Assembly (NCBI GenBank): GCA_942493075.1
Contig: OW818681.1
Coordinates: 4,340,001-4,404,000, forward strand
DNA from: JBBQYD01 sp942493075
GTDB lineage: Bacteria; Verrucomicrobiota; Verrucomicrobiia; Limisphaerales; UBA8199
DNA: 64,000 nt
Direction: 5' to 3'
This document shows, in pieces, positions 43,539-51,952 of the stretch. Made by a program: the position numbers and the translations under genes. The number at the start of each line of letters is the position of its first letter. Within the stretch, counting starts at the first letter, position 1. The notes below the pieces were generated by a model, which made no database searches, was not told the origin of the DNA, and saw nothing but the letters and a program-made list of their open reading frames with translations.

Positions 43539-44171
43539 TTAGTTGCCGCCCGCCTTAAGATACTTCGTTACGGCTTCCGTGCGGCCTTGCACGTGAAGTT
43601 TCTCATAAATTCTACCGAGGTGCGTGCGCACAGTCTCGGCGCTGATCCCCAGGCGGAGTGCGATTTCTTTGTTAGTGATCCCCTCGGAGAGCAGGCTCAG
43701 AATCTCAATTTCCCGGCGGGACAATCCCTGGTCTTCGAGACCAGCCTGCGGTTCGGCTTGAAACGATTGCACGACCAGGCGGGCGATCTCGCCGGTCATG
43801 GGTGCGCCACCGGACCGGACTTCAGCAATGGCCCGCAGAACCTCGTCCGTCTGAGCTCGCTTTAAAAGATAACCGCTGGCCCCCGCCTTTAGAGCGCGAA
43901 AGATCAATTCAGTATCCTTGTAAACGGTCAGAATGATCACATGCAGCTCAGGCATGCGTGCTTTGAGACGTGCTGTGCAGGAAATACCTGATTCACCGGG
44001 CAAATGGATATCCATCAGCACCACCTCGGGCTTGAACCGTGGGATTTCGATCATGGCCTCCTTTGCTGTGCCGCACGTGCACACACAGCGGTATCCCGGT
44101 GTCGCCTCAATCAACTCGCCTAGCGTGTGACGCACGGTTTGGTTATCTTCGACAATGGCTACGGTGATCAT
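43539..44171 (-). CDS. NarL/FixJ-type response regulator
   Basis: A 210-residue DNA-binding regulator. The receiver domain has the acidic pocket (VEDN, residues 7-10), phospho-accepting D54 in VLMDIHLPG, the conserved Thr in ILTVYKD and Lys in YLLKRA. Residues ~148-205 hold the LuxR-type HTH, LSRREIEILSLLSEGITNKE followed by IALRLGISAETVRTHLG. Its start overlaps the stop of the histidine kinase gene by 4 nt, so kinase and regulator form one system. The glycosidase gene directly downstream is the best candidate target. Confidence 0.93.
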   Translation of the reverse strand: MITVAIVEDNQTVRHTLGELIEATPGYRCVCTCGTAKEAMIEIPRFKPEVVLMDIHLPGESGISCTARLKARMPELHVIILTVYKDTELIFRALKAGASGYLLKRAQTDEVLRAIAEVRSGGAPMTGEIARLVVQSFQAEPQAGLEDQGLSRREIEILSLLSEGITNKEIALRLGISAETVRTHLGRIYEKLHVQGRTEAVTKYLKAGGN

Positions 44172-47100
44172 ATTCCCACCCCTTGGTTATCGGCTTTCCC
44201 GCCCAAAGGCAGTAGCAGCCTGACGGTGGTGCCGGAACCCGATTGAGCGCTGATCTCGCAGGTGCCTCCCACGCTAGCCAGCCGCTGCTGAAGGTTCGCG
44301 AGGCCGTTGCCCTCCGCCGGGAGCGCCGGGTCAAAGCCTTTACCATTATCGGACACGACCATCTGCAGACACCCTTCACGCGCTGCAAACTCCACTAGAA
44401 CTTCGCTGGCATGCGCATGACGCACGATATTATGAAGCGCTTCTTTCACCGCCAGAAAGAGGTTGTGCCGCACGTTCGCATTCAGCCGGACGGGCGGCAT
44501 ATCGACAGGTATCTTTAACCGGCAACCGATGCCAGAAGCAGAAAGATAATCCTCGGCATAGCTGCCCAGGTAACCCGTCAGGAACGGGAGCGCATCTTTG
44601 CTGGGATTGACGAGCCACACGATGACATCCAGAGCCTGCACCAGCGACCGCGCTTTGCCCCCGATCGCCTTGAAACGGCTGACGGCACGATCCAGCGTGG
44701 GAGGATGGCCCGGCCCTGCATCGGCTAGCAGGCTGATTTCAGTGAGACTGGAGCCAAGATCATCATGCAAATCCCGGGCGATGCGCGAGCGCTCGGCTTC
44801 AAGAGCACGGAGCTTTTCCGTTCGCTCGCGCTCCTGGATCTCGCTGTGAAGCTGAGCGCTGCGTTGCTCCACCTGCTTCCGCAACACCGTGATCCAGATC
44901 ATGGCGATCAGCAAGCTGCCTACCAGCAAACCCACGACCAATATCATTCGACGCAGGGTAAACCAGGCAGGCCTCGCCAGCAGCCGAATGTCCGCCGGCG
45001 AGTTCAACAGCAACTCGAAAGAATCGACTTCGCGTCCCACTGCACGGTCCCCTGCCCGGACGGCGAAAGTCCCTACCAACTGGAGGCGGCTGCCCACAGG
45101 TAGAGATAGGCCCGGCCCACGATGTAGTGGCAGCCGTGCCACAAAAACGTGTGGACCAGCCTGCAGCCCGAGCACCTGGTCTTGCTGGTCCTTGCTCAGG
45201 TTCAGCAGCAGAGCCTGGACACTCACCCGGGTTGCATCCAAATCTCCTGCCGCCCAAAGTCCTTCAACTAACGTGCGTGGCTCAGGCAAAGGGGCGTGTC
45301 CGGTTGATCGAACCAGTGCCTCCCTTAGAATCGGCGAGGGACCTCCCAGTTCGGGGAACCCCACGACTTCCACCATGTCACCCGCAGTCAGCTTCACTGC
45401 CGCTCGCGGGACAAACCTCAGCCCATTGGTGCCGTCCATGAGGAAATACTCGCTGTTGCGGCTGTGGACGATTTGTCCGCCGACTTTCACCTGTTTGAGC
45501 AAAGCCGCCTGCGCATCGAAAAGGAGCAAGTCGGCTGTTCGCTTGAGCGGAGTGGCAAATGGATAGGCTGGAGGCGGCTCCTCGATGTGGATCACGGCCG
45601 AATGGATCTGAACCTCGCCGATTTTGAACACGTGCGTAATCTCGTCCTTCACCGCCCACAAGCATCCGCGAATGCGTAGGAGCGCCCCTTCATACTGGGA
45701 GACCTCTGAAATCGGGGTTTCAGGCAAGTAGGCTTGGATTTTCCCGCTGCGGGTGAGCAGGCTTACCCGGTTGCTTTCCACGGCGGTGGCGATGCCCTGC
45801 AGTTCCACATAGAGCGTGTCCAGACTGCCGTTCATCAACTGGTCCCATGCCGGCTGCACTGGAGGAGGCAACACGCCACGACCCAGCCGGGTTATCCGCC
45901 TCGCGAGGATCATGGGGGAAAATTGAGCAACGGTTATTCCCTCGACCTCCCAGAGTTCGCCTTCACGAAGAGGATAACTGTCATTCTCCTCGACCTCATC
46001 AACAAAGATCCCGGAGGTGGAATCCTGCAAGACCACAGCCGTCCGCGTGGCCCACGTAACCACTCCTCGAATTCTTACGGGGTACCCGCGCAAAGCATCC
46101 TCACGCTTGAGCCGCTTGATTTCAGCAGCAGTTGTCAGAAGCGGCAGCTCATCTGTTTCCCACTCCGCTCCTGGTTTAGGAGGAAGTCCCTGGAGCACCT
46201 CAATCCGCTTCGCCTCCGGAATCCAAATCACACCGGGGATTCGGTGCCCGTCGAGGGTTGAAGCGGTTAAACAAAGCCCCGTCACACGTATGCGTGCGCC
46301 CAACAACCGCTCGGCTGAAAAGACAGAATCGTTCGCTGCGATGATGGCCCGCATTCGGCCAGTGCCGGAACTCAGTTCCATGTGCCAACCGCCTCGCTCT
46401 GCCCTGCTGACAAAGGAGACCTCGCCCTCCACGTTCGCCCATATACCCTCGCGGGTGGAGGCAATGACCTGTCCCATGCCAAGCGGCTCGGCGGCGGGGG
46501 GCTGGGTTCTGCCCAGCACGGTCACGCGCGGCAATCCGAGCCACAACTGCGCACCGCCAGCCGAGGCGACCGTCAGTTTGTATTTGCCGTCAGTTGGCAC
46601 TTCTAAATACCCGTCGAAACAGAGCGCAACAAACTGATCACGATTTGCTGATCCGAGGTTGAAATTGGAGCTGACACCCCGGTTTTGAAACGGCAAACGG
46701 GAAAAGTCGGGGACTTGCCACCAGGCTCCTTCAAAACTCCGCCATCGGAGCCCCGGAATGAACGGGGGCTGGACCTGATCGAGTTCGTCTTTGCTGTAGG
46801 AGAGCGCAGAATCAGGCACTGGCTGGCGCGGCACGCCTGGTCCTTCATAAAACACGCTTAGGTGATTGGTCCCAGTTCGATTGAACCATGCAACCCGGAT
46901 TGGATGCCGACCCGCGCTCATTGGGATCTCGATGGATCTTTCCTGCCATGGATGGGTCCGATCGTTGTCCACAACCATGACTTTGCCGATCAGGAACCGC
47001 TCGCCTCCTCCAGTGGCTGTGCATCGGCCTGCCACACGGATTTGGTCGCCCGGTTGAAGTAAAGCCGCCCGAAGATCTACCTCAATCAACGCAGCCCCGG

Positions 47101-47308
47101 AGGAGTCCTGGAGAACGATTTGATCGTTTCGAGCGGACACCCAGCAAACGATACCCTCCAAAGCGATCTCAGTGGTAACTCGCTGATCCCGCGCGACCAA
47201 CTGCTGCATCTGGAGAAGATTGGTGACTACCGAACCTGAAGCAGAAAAGGCAGCCAGCCAGCAGACCATCCACAGAATAGCCCGGCTGAAAGGTGCCTTG
47301 AAACGCAT
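44168..47308 (-). CDS. giant sensor histidine kinase with repeated OB-like and PA14-like periplasmic modules
   Basis: A 1046-residue inner-membrane kinase. A signal/anchor helix (1-25) is followed by ~750 periplasmic residues. They contain one PA14-like module (RVAWFNRTGTNHLSVFYEGP...LEVPTDGKYKLTVAS) and about six recurring modules with a shared pattern: G-x-V then xxVLQDSSGxxxV then GDxIRVxG, e.g. EGIVCWVSARNDQIVLQDSS, RGVVTWATRTAVVLQDSTSG, GGQIVHSRNSEYFLMDG. TM is ~785-806. Then comes HisKA_3 (RSRIARDLHDDLGSSLTEIS, phospho-His ~846) and a HATPase with DNGKGFD. Signals may be extracellular glycans. It overlaps its regulator gene by 4 nt. Confidence 0.85.
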   Translation of the reverse strand: MRFKAPFSRAILWMVCWLAAFSASGSVVTNLLQMQQLVARDQRVTTEIALEGIVCWVSARNDQIVLQDSSGAALIEVDLRAALLQPGDQIRVAGRCTATGGGERFLIGKVMVVDNDRTHPWQERSIEIPMSAGRHPIRVAWFNRTGTNHLSVFYEGPGVPRQPVPDSALSYSKDELDQVQPPFIPGLRWRSFEGAWWQVPDFSRLPFQNRGVSSNFNLGSANRDQFVALCFDGYLEVPTDGKYKLTVASAGGAQLWLGLPRVTVLGRTQPPAAEPLGMGQVIASTREGIWANVEGEVSFVSRAERGGWHMELSSGTGRMRAIIAANDSVFSAERLLGARIRVTGLCLTASTLDGHRIPGVIWIPEAKRIEVLQGLPPKPGAEWETDELPLLTTAAEIKRLKREDALRGYPVRIRGVVTWATRTAVVLQDSTSGIFVDEVEENDSYPLREGELWEVEGITVAQFSPMILARRITRLGRGVLPPPVQPAWDQLMNGSLDTLYVELQGIATAVESNRVSLLTRSGKIQAYLPETPISEVSQYEGALLRIRGCLWAVKDEITHVFKIGEVQIHSAVIHIEEPPPAYPFATPLKRTADLLLFDAQAALLKQVKVGGQIVHSRNSEYFLMDGTNGLRFVPRAAVKLTAGDMVEVVGFPELGGPSPILREALVRSTGHAPLPEPRTLVEGLWAAGDLDATRVSVQALLLNLSKDQQDQVLGLQAGPHVFVARLPLHRGPGLSLPVGSRLQLVGTFAVRAGDRAVGREVDSFELLLNSPADIRLLARPAWFTLRRMILVVGLLVGSLLIAMIWITVLRKQVEQRSAQLHSEIQERERTEKLRALEAERSRIARDLHDDLGSSLTEISLLADAGPGHPPTLDRAVSRFKAIGGKARSLVQALDVIVWLVNPSKDALPFLTGYLGSYAEDYLSASGIGCRLKIPVDMPPVRLNANVRHNLFLAVKEALHNIVRHAHASEVLVEFAAREGCLQMVVSDNGKGFDPALPAEGNGLANLQQRLASVGGTCEISAQSGSGTTVRLLLPLGGKADNQGVGI

Positions 47309-47398
47309 GACAAAAGTATACAGGAGACGACCCGCCCCCTCACGTCAGAAAGTATTCGCAGCCTGAACTGCTGGGATTCCCGATAGCCGGCAGACGTC

Positions 47399-47421
47399 TG
47401 GGGCACCGTTGGGGTGCCCCA
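47399..47421. other. intergenic GGGGCACC hairpin
   Basis: GGGGCACC-gttg-GGGTGCCCC is a strong stem downstream of the secreted protein gene (stop at 47447), without a clear T-run. It may be an mRNA-end stabiliser. Confidence 0.55.
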
Positions 47422-47446
47422 GTTCCGTCCACCCATGATCATGCGC

Positions 47447-49024
47447 TTACGTGCCCTGCTTGATCATGCGGAAAAATCCCATCCCGGAGGTGGGGAGGCT
47501 GTTTTGCGGAATTAACATCCGGTTTCCGTTTGCCGTGTTGACGACGTTAGTAAGGACCGGATCGGCATTCCATGATCCGGGCGCCAAACTCGGGCTCATT
47601 TGGACAGAGAATCCTGAATCAGGAACCGTCCAGTTGAGCCAATACTTGTGTTCCGGTCGAACGATGAACACACAACTAGGGAGATCACAAACCACCCGCC
47701 ATTTGGCGAGCAGCGGGTCAGGGTTCAACTCAGCGCGATCAAAGGAATCATCGATCTCAGGTGAGATACTGACGCCGGTGATTCTGACCCGCGAGTAGGT
47801 AGCAGCCTGACCGGCATTGTCCGCACCATTCTGCTGGTTGCCGAAATACACACTGAGCGGATCGTAGAATTCCATAGCCACTGCTTCCGGAAGAAAGATG
47901 TTGGTCGTTGTGCCGTTGGGCGCCGTCACGGTCACATTCGTGTTATTCACGAACGTGAGGCTCCAGGTCCCGGTCACCCCGTTTGAACAAATGAGAATGG
48001 CAGGGACGTAATCCGAGGCGTTGGCGTTCACATGATTCGTCTTGTACCGCAACGTTCCGCTTGCCGTGCCATCCGGCAGGTTCCGGATATCCAGGGCCAT
48101 AACGCTAGGCGCGAAGTAGTCGACTGATGACTGGTTGTCACCATTCGGCACGAGAAAAATCTGCGATTGCAGATGGAAATGGTCCTTCGGATAGCTCGCA
48201 ATAGTCAGAGCGTAGGTGACAGGTTTATCCTGGTAGAGCCAGGAGTAATAAGGCTGCCCCATGACAGGGTCCTGGGTGCGAATCATCCCGCGCCGATACC
48301 CATTGCCACCGCCACTTGCTACCACCATTAAACCGGGTGGTGTTTCAACAGGGGCGAGCGCCAGCGTCGGTCCCGGCAGTTCTGCGGCTCGGGCATGCAG
48401 GATGACGTTGTCGATTCGGAACGAACTGACACCCGATAGAGGAGCTCCGGTCGCGCTCTGCTGAATCTTAAAGCCAATATGTGTAACAGAGCTCAGTTTC
48501 GGGGTGCCTGCAGCGTTGATCGGCATCTCCACATGCACCCAATCCGTGTTCGTTGTGTAGAAGACTTGCGAACCGGCCTGTGTCGAAGGCCAGCCTTCGG
48601 AAGAAGGGGTCCAGTCAACCTCCACGGAGCCGAACCTCCCCTGCCCGTCGGTGGCGGAAGTTGAATCGAATTTGATATCAAAGCTCAGGTTCGTGTAGTT
48701 GACCAAGTCCAGCGTGGCGCTATCCGTAAAACGCCGGATTACCATGACTTGATCACTGGGTGGGTTGGCCGACCAATCAATGGACCATAGAGCGGAACCC
48801 GACCCTGCTGTATTTGGAGCCAGGGTCGTGCTCCGGTTCAAGCTGTCCCACGAAATGAAAGGAACAGCAGCGCCCCAACTGAGGCTCCCGTACGACACCG
48901 TGGTATCAGCATCAAACTGATCGACGATGAAGTTGGTCGTTTGTGCCTGACTGGTATAAGTGAGACTGGCCGCGAGCAAGCCCGCCAGGCCGGCTGTCCG
49001 CCTCCAGGAAAGACTTCGTATCAT
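47447..49024 (-). CDS. large secreted protein, beta-sandwich-like N-terminal part, unknown function
   Basis: A 525-residue exported protein (signal RTAGLAGLLAASLTYTSQAQ). Residues ~30-215 look like a beta-sandwich: DQFDADTTVSYGSLSWGAAV, FDIKFDSTSATDGQGRFGSV, SSFRIDNVILHAR. The rest is beta-rich with DSFDRAELNPDPLLAKWRVV near the end and a C-terminal segment 'SGFSVQMSPSLAPGSWNADP' that resembles the module at the end of the nearby GH5-like enzyme. No catalytic motif is recognised. Neighbouring glycan-sensing and hydrolase genes suggest carbohydrate binding; this is inference. Confidence 0.7.
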   Translation of the reverse strand: MIRSLSWRRTAGLAGLLAASLTYTSQAQTTNFIVDQFDADTTVSYGSLSWGAAVPFISWDSLNRSTTLAPNTAGSGSALWSIDWSANPPSDQVMVIRRFTDSATLDLVNYTNLSFDIKFDSTSATDGQGRFGSVEVDWTPSSEGWPSTQAGSQVFYTTNTDWVHVEMPINAAGTPKLSSVTHIGFKIQQSATGAPLSGVSSFRIDNVILHARAAELPGPTLALAPVETPPGLMVVASGGGNGYRRGMIRTQDPVMGQPYYSWLYQDKPVTYALTIASYPKDHFHLQSQIFLVPNGDNQSSVDYFAPSVMALDIRNLPDGTASGTLRYKTNHVNANASDYVPAILICSNGVTGTWSLTFVNNTNVTVTAPNGTTTNIFLPEAVAMEFYDPLSVYFGNQQNGADNAGQAATYSRVRITGVSISPEIDDSFDRAELNPDPLLAKWRVVCDLPSCVFIVRPEHKYWLNWTVPDSGFSVQMSPSLAPGSWNADPVLTNVVNTANGNRMLIPQNSLPTSGMGFFRMIKQGT

Positions 49025-49222
49025 AGGTTGTCCTGTCTGTTGCAGTTCTGTTGGATGGTTCGTGGCTAGTTATGGACGAAAAGGCCCGGCTTGCCTATCC
49101 CCCAAACGGCGTATTTCGATGAAAAAGAAACGAGGACAACTGTGATCAAAGCTGAGTCTCTAAAAACGAGCAAGCGAGTGAGGGCAGAAAAGCTCAGTTA
49201 ATCCGCTCAACCCACCACACAG

Positions 49223-50683
49223 TCATTTCCTGGGTAAAGACGCTTTCGCCTCGTAAACCAGATTGCTACGCTGTTCCACGGAATACTTGGCAAAATCTTC
49301 ATCGGGAATGGCAAGCAGCTTTTCAAAATCCTTTGCCTTCAAAGCGCGGCGGGGTTTCACGGATAGGGTGTTGTCGGCCCAACCGATTTCCATCAGAACC
49401 ACGGTAGGTCCGTAGATTTTCACTTGCGCCAGGGGCTTGCCGGGATCTCCCCAGATCACGTCCCAGATCGGCAACTCAGAATCGAGAAAGCGCTGACGCC
49501 TGGCAATCCATGTTTCTCTTTGTTCCAAGGCCTTCACATCCACACAGAATTTCGACAGCCAGTTTGTTGCCAACTGGTAGGCATCATTAGTGCCCACATG
49601 GGAAGGCACATTTGCGAGTCTCTTGAAAGCATTTGTCCACCTCTCCCATCCAAAAAAGTTCAGGCGGGTTAGGAAATTCATTCTCCCGGTGGAGTTGAAG
49701 ACAAATGAATAGCTCGCGGTGTCGATGCACCCTTGCGCCTGAGAGCAAAAAGGTGGAGCTGAGCTTTGGGACATGAGTTCCTGGTTCAAGATTGGCAGCT
49801 TGCATGGCAAGCCGAGAGCGGTTGCGATCTCATTGGCATCCTCCAACATCAGCGCAACCATTACATGATGATAAGCGGCTGAGGTCTTCCAACTCAACCT
49901 CCAGTCTTTCTGAATAAGAGTCCGGACCCTTTCTCTCTCATCCCAATCCTCTTTGCTTTCGGACAAATTTCGCACTGCAATGTCACAACTTTGGAATTCC
50001 CACCTTGCAACTGGATCGTTCAGTTCCTGCGAGTATCTCCTTCGGGTCTCATCCAGCAGCGGGATAATCTTCGGCAAGCATCTTTGCCCGACAGGGCCAT
50101 ATTGGCCCAGGGCTTGGGCCGCAAACACGCGCACCTGGTGATCATCATCGGTTAATGCCGCTTCCAGCATGCGCAAAATGGGTTCATCCAACTCTGGCAA
50201 GAAACCCAGAGCCCTGTAGGCCTGTGAACGAACCTTGGCGTTCGGATTGCCAGTGGCTTGAACAACCAACGGCACACAGCGTTTCAAAGGCAACTCGATC
50301 TCGACAACCCCGAGTATTATCGAAAACTGCTTCTGCCAACCCTCCGGCCCTTTCGCATTCTTATAGATCCCCTCTGCCATCTCAACCAGATCGAATTTGG
50401 TGCGAAGCGCGTTGATTGCGGAGACGGCTCGCGCCCTTCTCTTGTGCCTGTCGGGAGCTCCGCTGGGGATGCATTCATCCAGAGCGTAGAACAGGGCCTC
50501 TTCCCCCAAACGGCAAACCACCTCATCAACCTTCCGCCGTTCAGCCTCATCCTCAGAGTCATAGCCTTTCAGCCATTTACTGAGTTTTACGTCTTTAAAG
50601 ACGGGATCGACAGCCGTTCCATACCCCAGGCAGGGCATCAGAACCCATAAGCAAACAAGCCATAGTTGCAGCCTTCCCATCAT
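49223..50683 (-). CDS. exported HEAT-repeat protein
   Basis: A 486-residue protein with a short signal sequence (LQLWLVCLWVLMPCLGYGT). Residues ~120-215 carry HEAT-like helical repeats (QATGNPNAKVRSQAYRALGF, AALTDDDHQVRVFAAQALGQ) that bind proteins. The C-terminal half is unrecognised and ends FEKLLAIPDEDFAKYSVEQR then SNLVYEAKASLPRK. A second, broken copy of exactly this ending lies 170 bp upstream (50850-50955), so the gene was once duplicated in tandem. Function unknown. Confidence 0.7.
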   Translation of the reverse strand: MMGRLQLWLVCLWVLMPCLGYGTAVDPVFKDVKLSKWLKGYDSEDEAERRKVDEVVCRLGEEALFYALDECIPSGAPDRHKRRARAVSAINALRTKFDLVEMAEGIYKNAKGPEGWQKQFSIILGVVEIELPLKRCVPLVVQATGNPNAKVRSQAYRALGFLPELDEPILRMLEAALTDDDHQVRVFAAQALGQYGPVGQRCLPKIIPLLDETRRRYSQELNDPVARWEFQSCDIAVRNLSESKEDWDERERVRTLIQKDWRLSWKTSAAYHHVMVALMLEDANEIATALGLPCKLPILNQELMSQSSAPPFCSQAQGCIDTASYSFVFNSTGRMNFLTRLNFFGWERWTNAFKRLANVPSHVGTNDAYQLATNWLSKFCVDVKALEQRETWIARRQRFLDSELPIWDVIWGDPGKPLAQVKIYGPTVVLMEIGWADNTLSVKPRRALKAKDFEKLLAIPDEDFAKYSVEQRSNLVYEAKASLPRK

Positions 50684-50849
50684 GAGGCCCTTTCAGACTT
50701 CTGGGATTTCAATGCCAGCGTGCAACCACGCCCAAAGCCAGGTCCGCAGGATGGCCAAATACAAACAGGAAGCGTTTCAAATGTGTGCTTTTTGAAAGGC
50801 ATGTCACGTATTTTAAGTCGTCATTACATCAAAAGCCAGCCTCGCGCGG

Positions 50850-50955
50850 TCATTTCCTGGGGTAAAGGGCTTTTGCCTCGTAAATCAAATCGCCCCGTTG
50901 CTCTACGGAGTACTTGCCAAAATCGTCATCAGAAATTGCGAGCAGCTTTTCGAAC
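50850..50955 (-). pseudogene. C-terminal remnant of a paralogue of the HEAT-repeat gene
   Basis: The minus-strand frame reads FEKLLAISDDDFGKYSVEQR then GDLIYEAKALYPRK and a stop. It lines up residue by residue with the end of the neighbouring HEAT-repeat protein (~25 of 34 identical). The coding sequence stops abruptly at about 50955, so the rest of the paralogue has been deleted. The remaining 50684-51113 interval has no other gene. Confidence 0.88.
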
Positions 50956-51113
50956 TTGTTAAACAAAAATGCAGAACAAACCGGGAGTCGGCTAGTGTAA
51001 AACGGCAAAAGCAGACACGACTCCGCAGGGGTCGCAGAAGTCCAGTCTGGGCATGAAAAGTTGATTGTCCATACCTTAGCCTAACAGTAAGCTATCCATA
51101 CCTGCGCCTTACC

Positions 51114-51947
51114 ATGCTTATGAAAATAGTACTCATACTCGCCGCTGTCGTCGGAAGCCTAACCCTTTCCCTCGCCGAGCCCCAACAGGATTCCCCAAAA
51201 CCAAAATGGAAACTTGTCTGGAAAGACGAGTTCAACGGACGCAAGCTCGACCTGAAGAAATGGGAGGTGCTTACCCGGGAGCAAAGCAAACATACTGAAC
51301 TACAGTATTATACCCCGGATGAGGTCTATCTGGAGAACGGCTGCCTGCGTTTACGAAGCCGTCAGCGCGATTTTGGTCCGCAGCACTACAGCAGCGGGCG
51401 CGTGAGCACCGATGGGAAATTCGCCACAACCTACGGGCGGTATGAAATTCGCGCCCGGCTGCCCGGCGGACAAGGCATCTGGCCTGCCCACTGGCTATAT
51501 CCGCAAAAGCGGGATTGGGCGATGGAATATGTCATGGCAGAAGCTGTAGCTGACGGCAAGGAGCGCCTGATCCCTGAGTTCCGCCCGTGGTATACAGAGA
51601 TTGACATTATGGAGTTCCTCGGACACCAACGCGATGTCCTTTACGCTACATTTCACTACTGCTCATTCGATGGACAGAAGCGAACCAGCTCCGGCAAATT
51701 GCAGAAAGGCGTGGATTACACTGCGGACTTCCACACCTACGTTCTGGAATGGGAGGTGGATGAGATGCGGTGGTATGTGGATGACCAACTCATCCATTCA
51801 ACCCGGGAAGGCGTTCCCCACGCGCCACATTATCTGATCCTTAATACGGCGATCGGCGGGACCTGGCCAGGGAATCCGGATGCCACGACCCGGTTCCCGC
51901 AGTACCATGACATTGATTACGTGAGGGTATACCAGCGAGCTAAGTAG
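51114..51947 (+). CDS. secreted GH16 endo-beta-glucanase (laminarinase-like)
   Basis: A 277-residue exported enzyme. A signal peptide (IVLILAAVVGSLTLSLAEP) is followed by a single GH16 domain: LVWKDEFNGRKLDLKKWEV, a substrate-cleft segment YGRYEIRARLPGGQGIWPAH, the catalytic motif TEIDIMEFLG (nucleophile and acid/base Glu at about 162 and 167), and the closing HDIDYVRVY. GH16 enzymes of this type cut beta-1,3- or mixed-linked glucans such as laminarin. It faces the opposite way to the HEAT-repeat and kinase genes but belongs to the same glycan-related region. Confidence 0.93.
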   Translation: MLMKIVLILAAVVGSLTLSLAEPQQDSPKPKWKLVWKDEFNGRKLDLKKWEVLTREQSKHTELQYYTPDEVYLENGCLRLRSRQRDFGPQHYSSGRVSTDGKFATTYGRYEIRARLPGGQGIWPAHWLYPQKRDWAMEYVMAEAVADGKERLIPEFRPWYTEIDIMEFLGHQRDVLYATFHYCSFDGQKRTSSGKLQKGVDYTADFHTYVLEWEVDEMRWYVDDQLIHSTREGVPHAPHYLILNTAIGGTWPGNPDATTRFPQYHDIDYVRVYQRAK

Positions 51948-51952
51948 CACCG

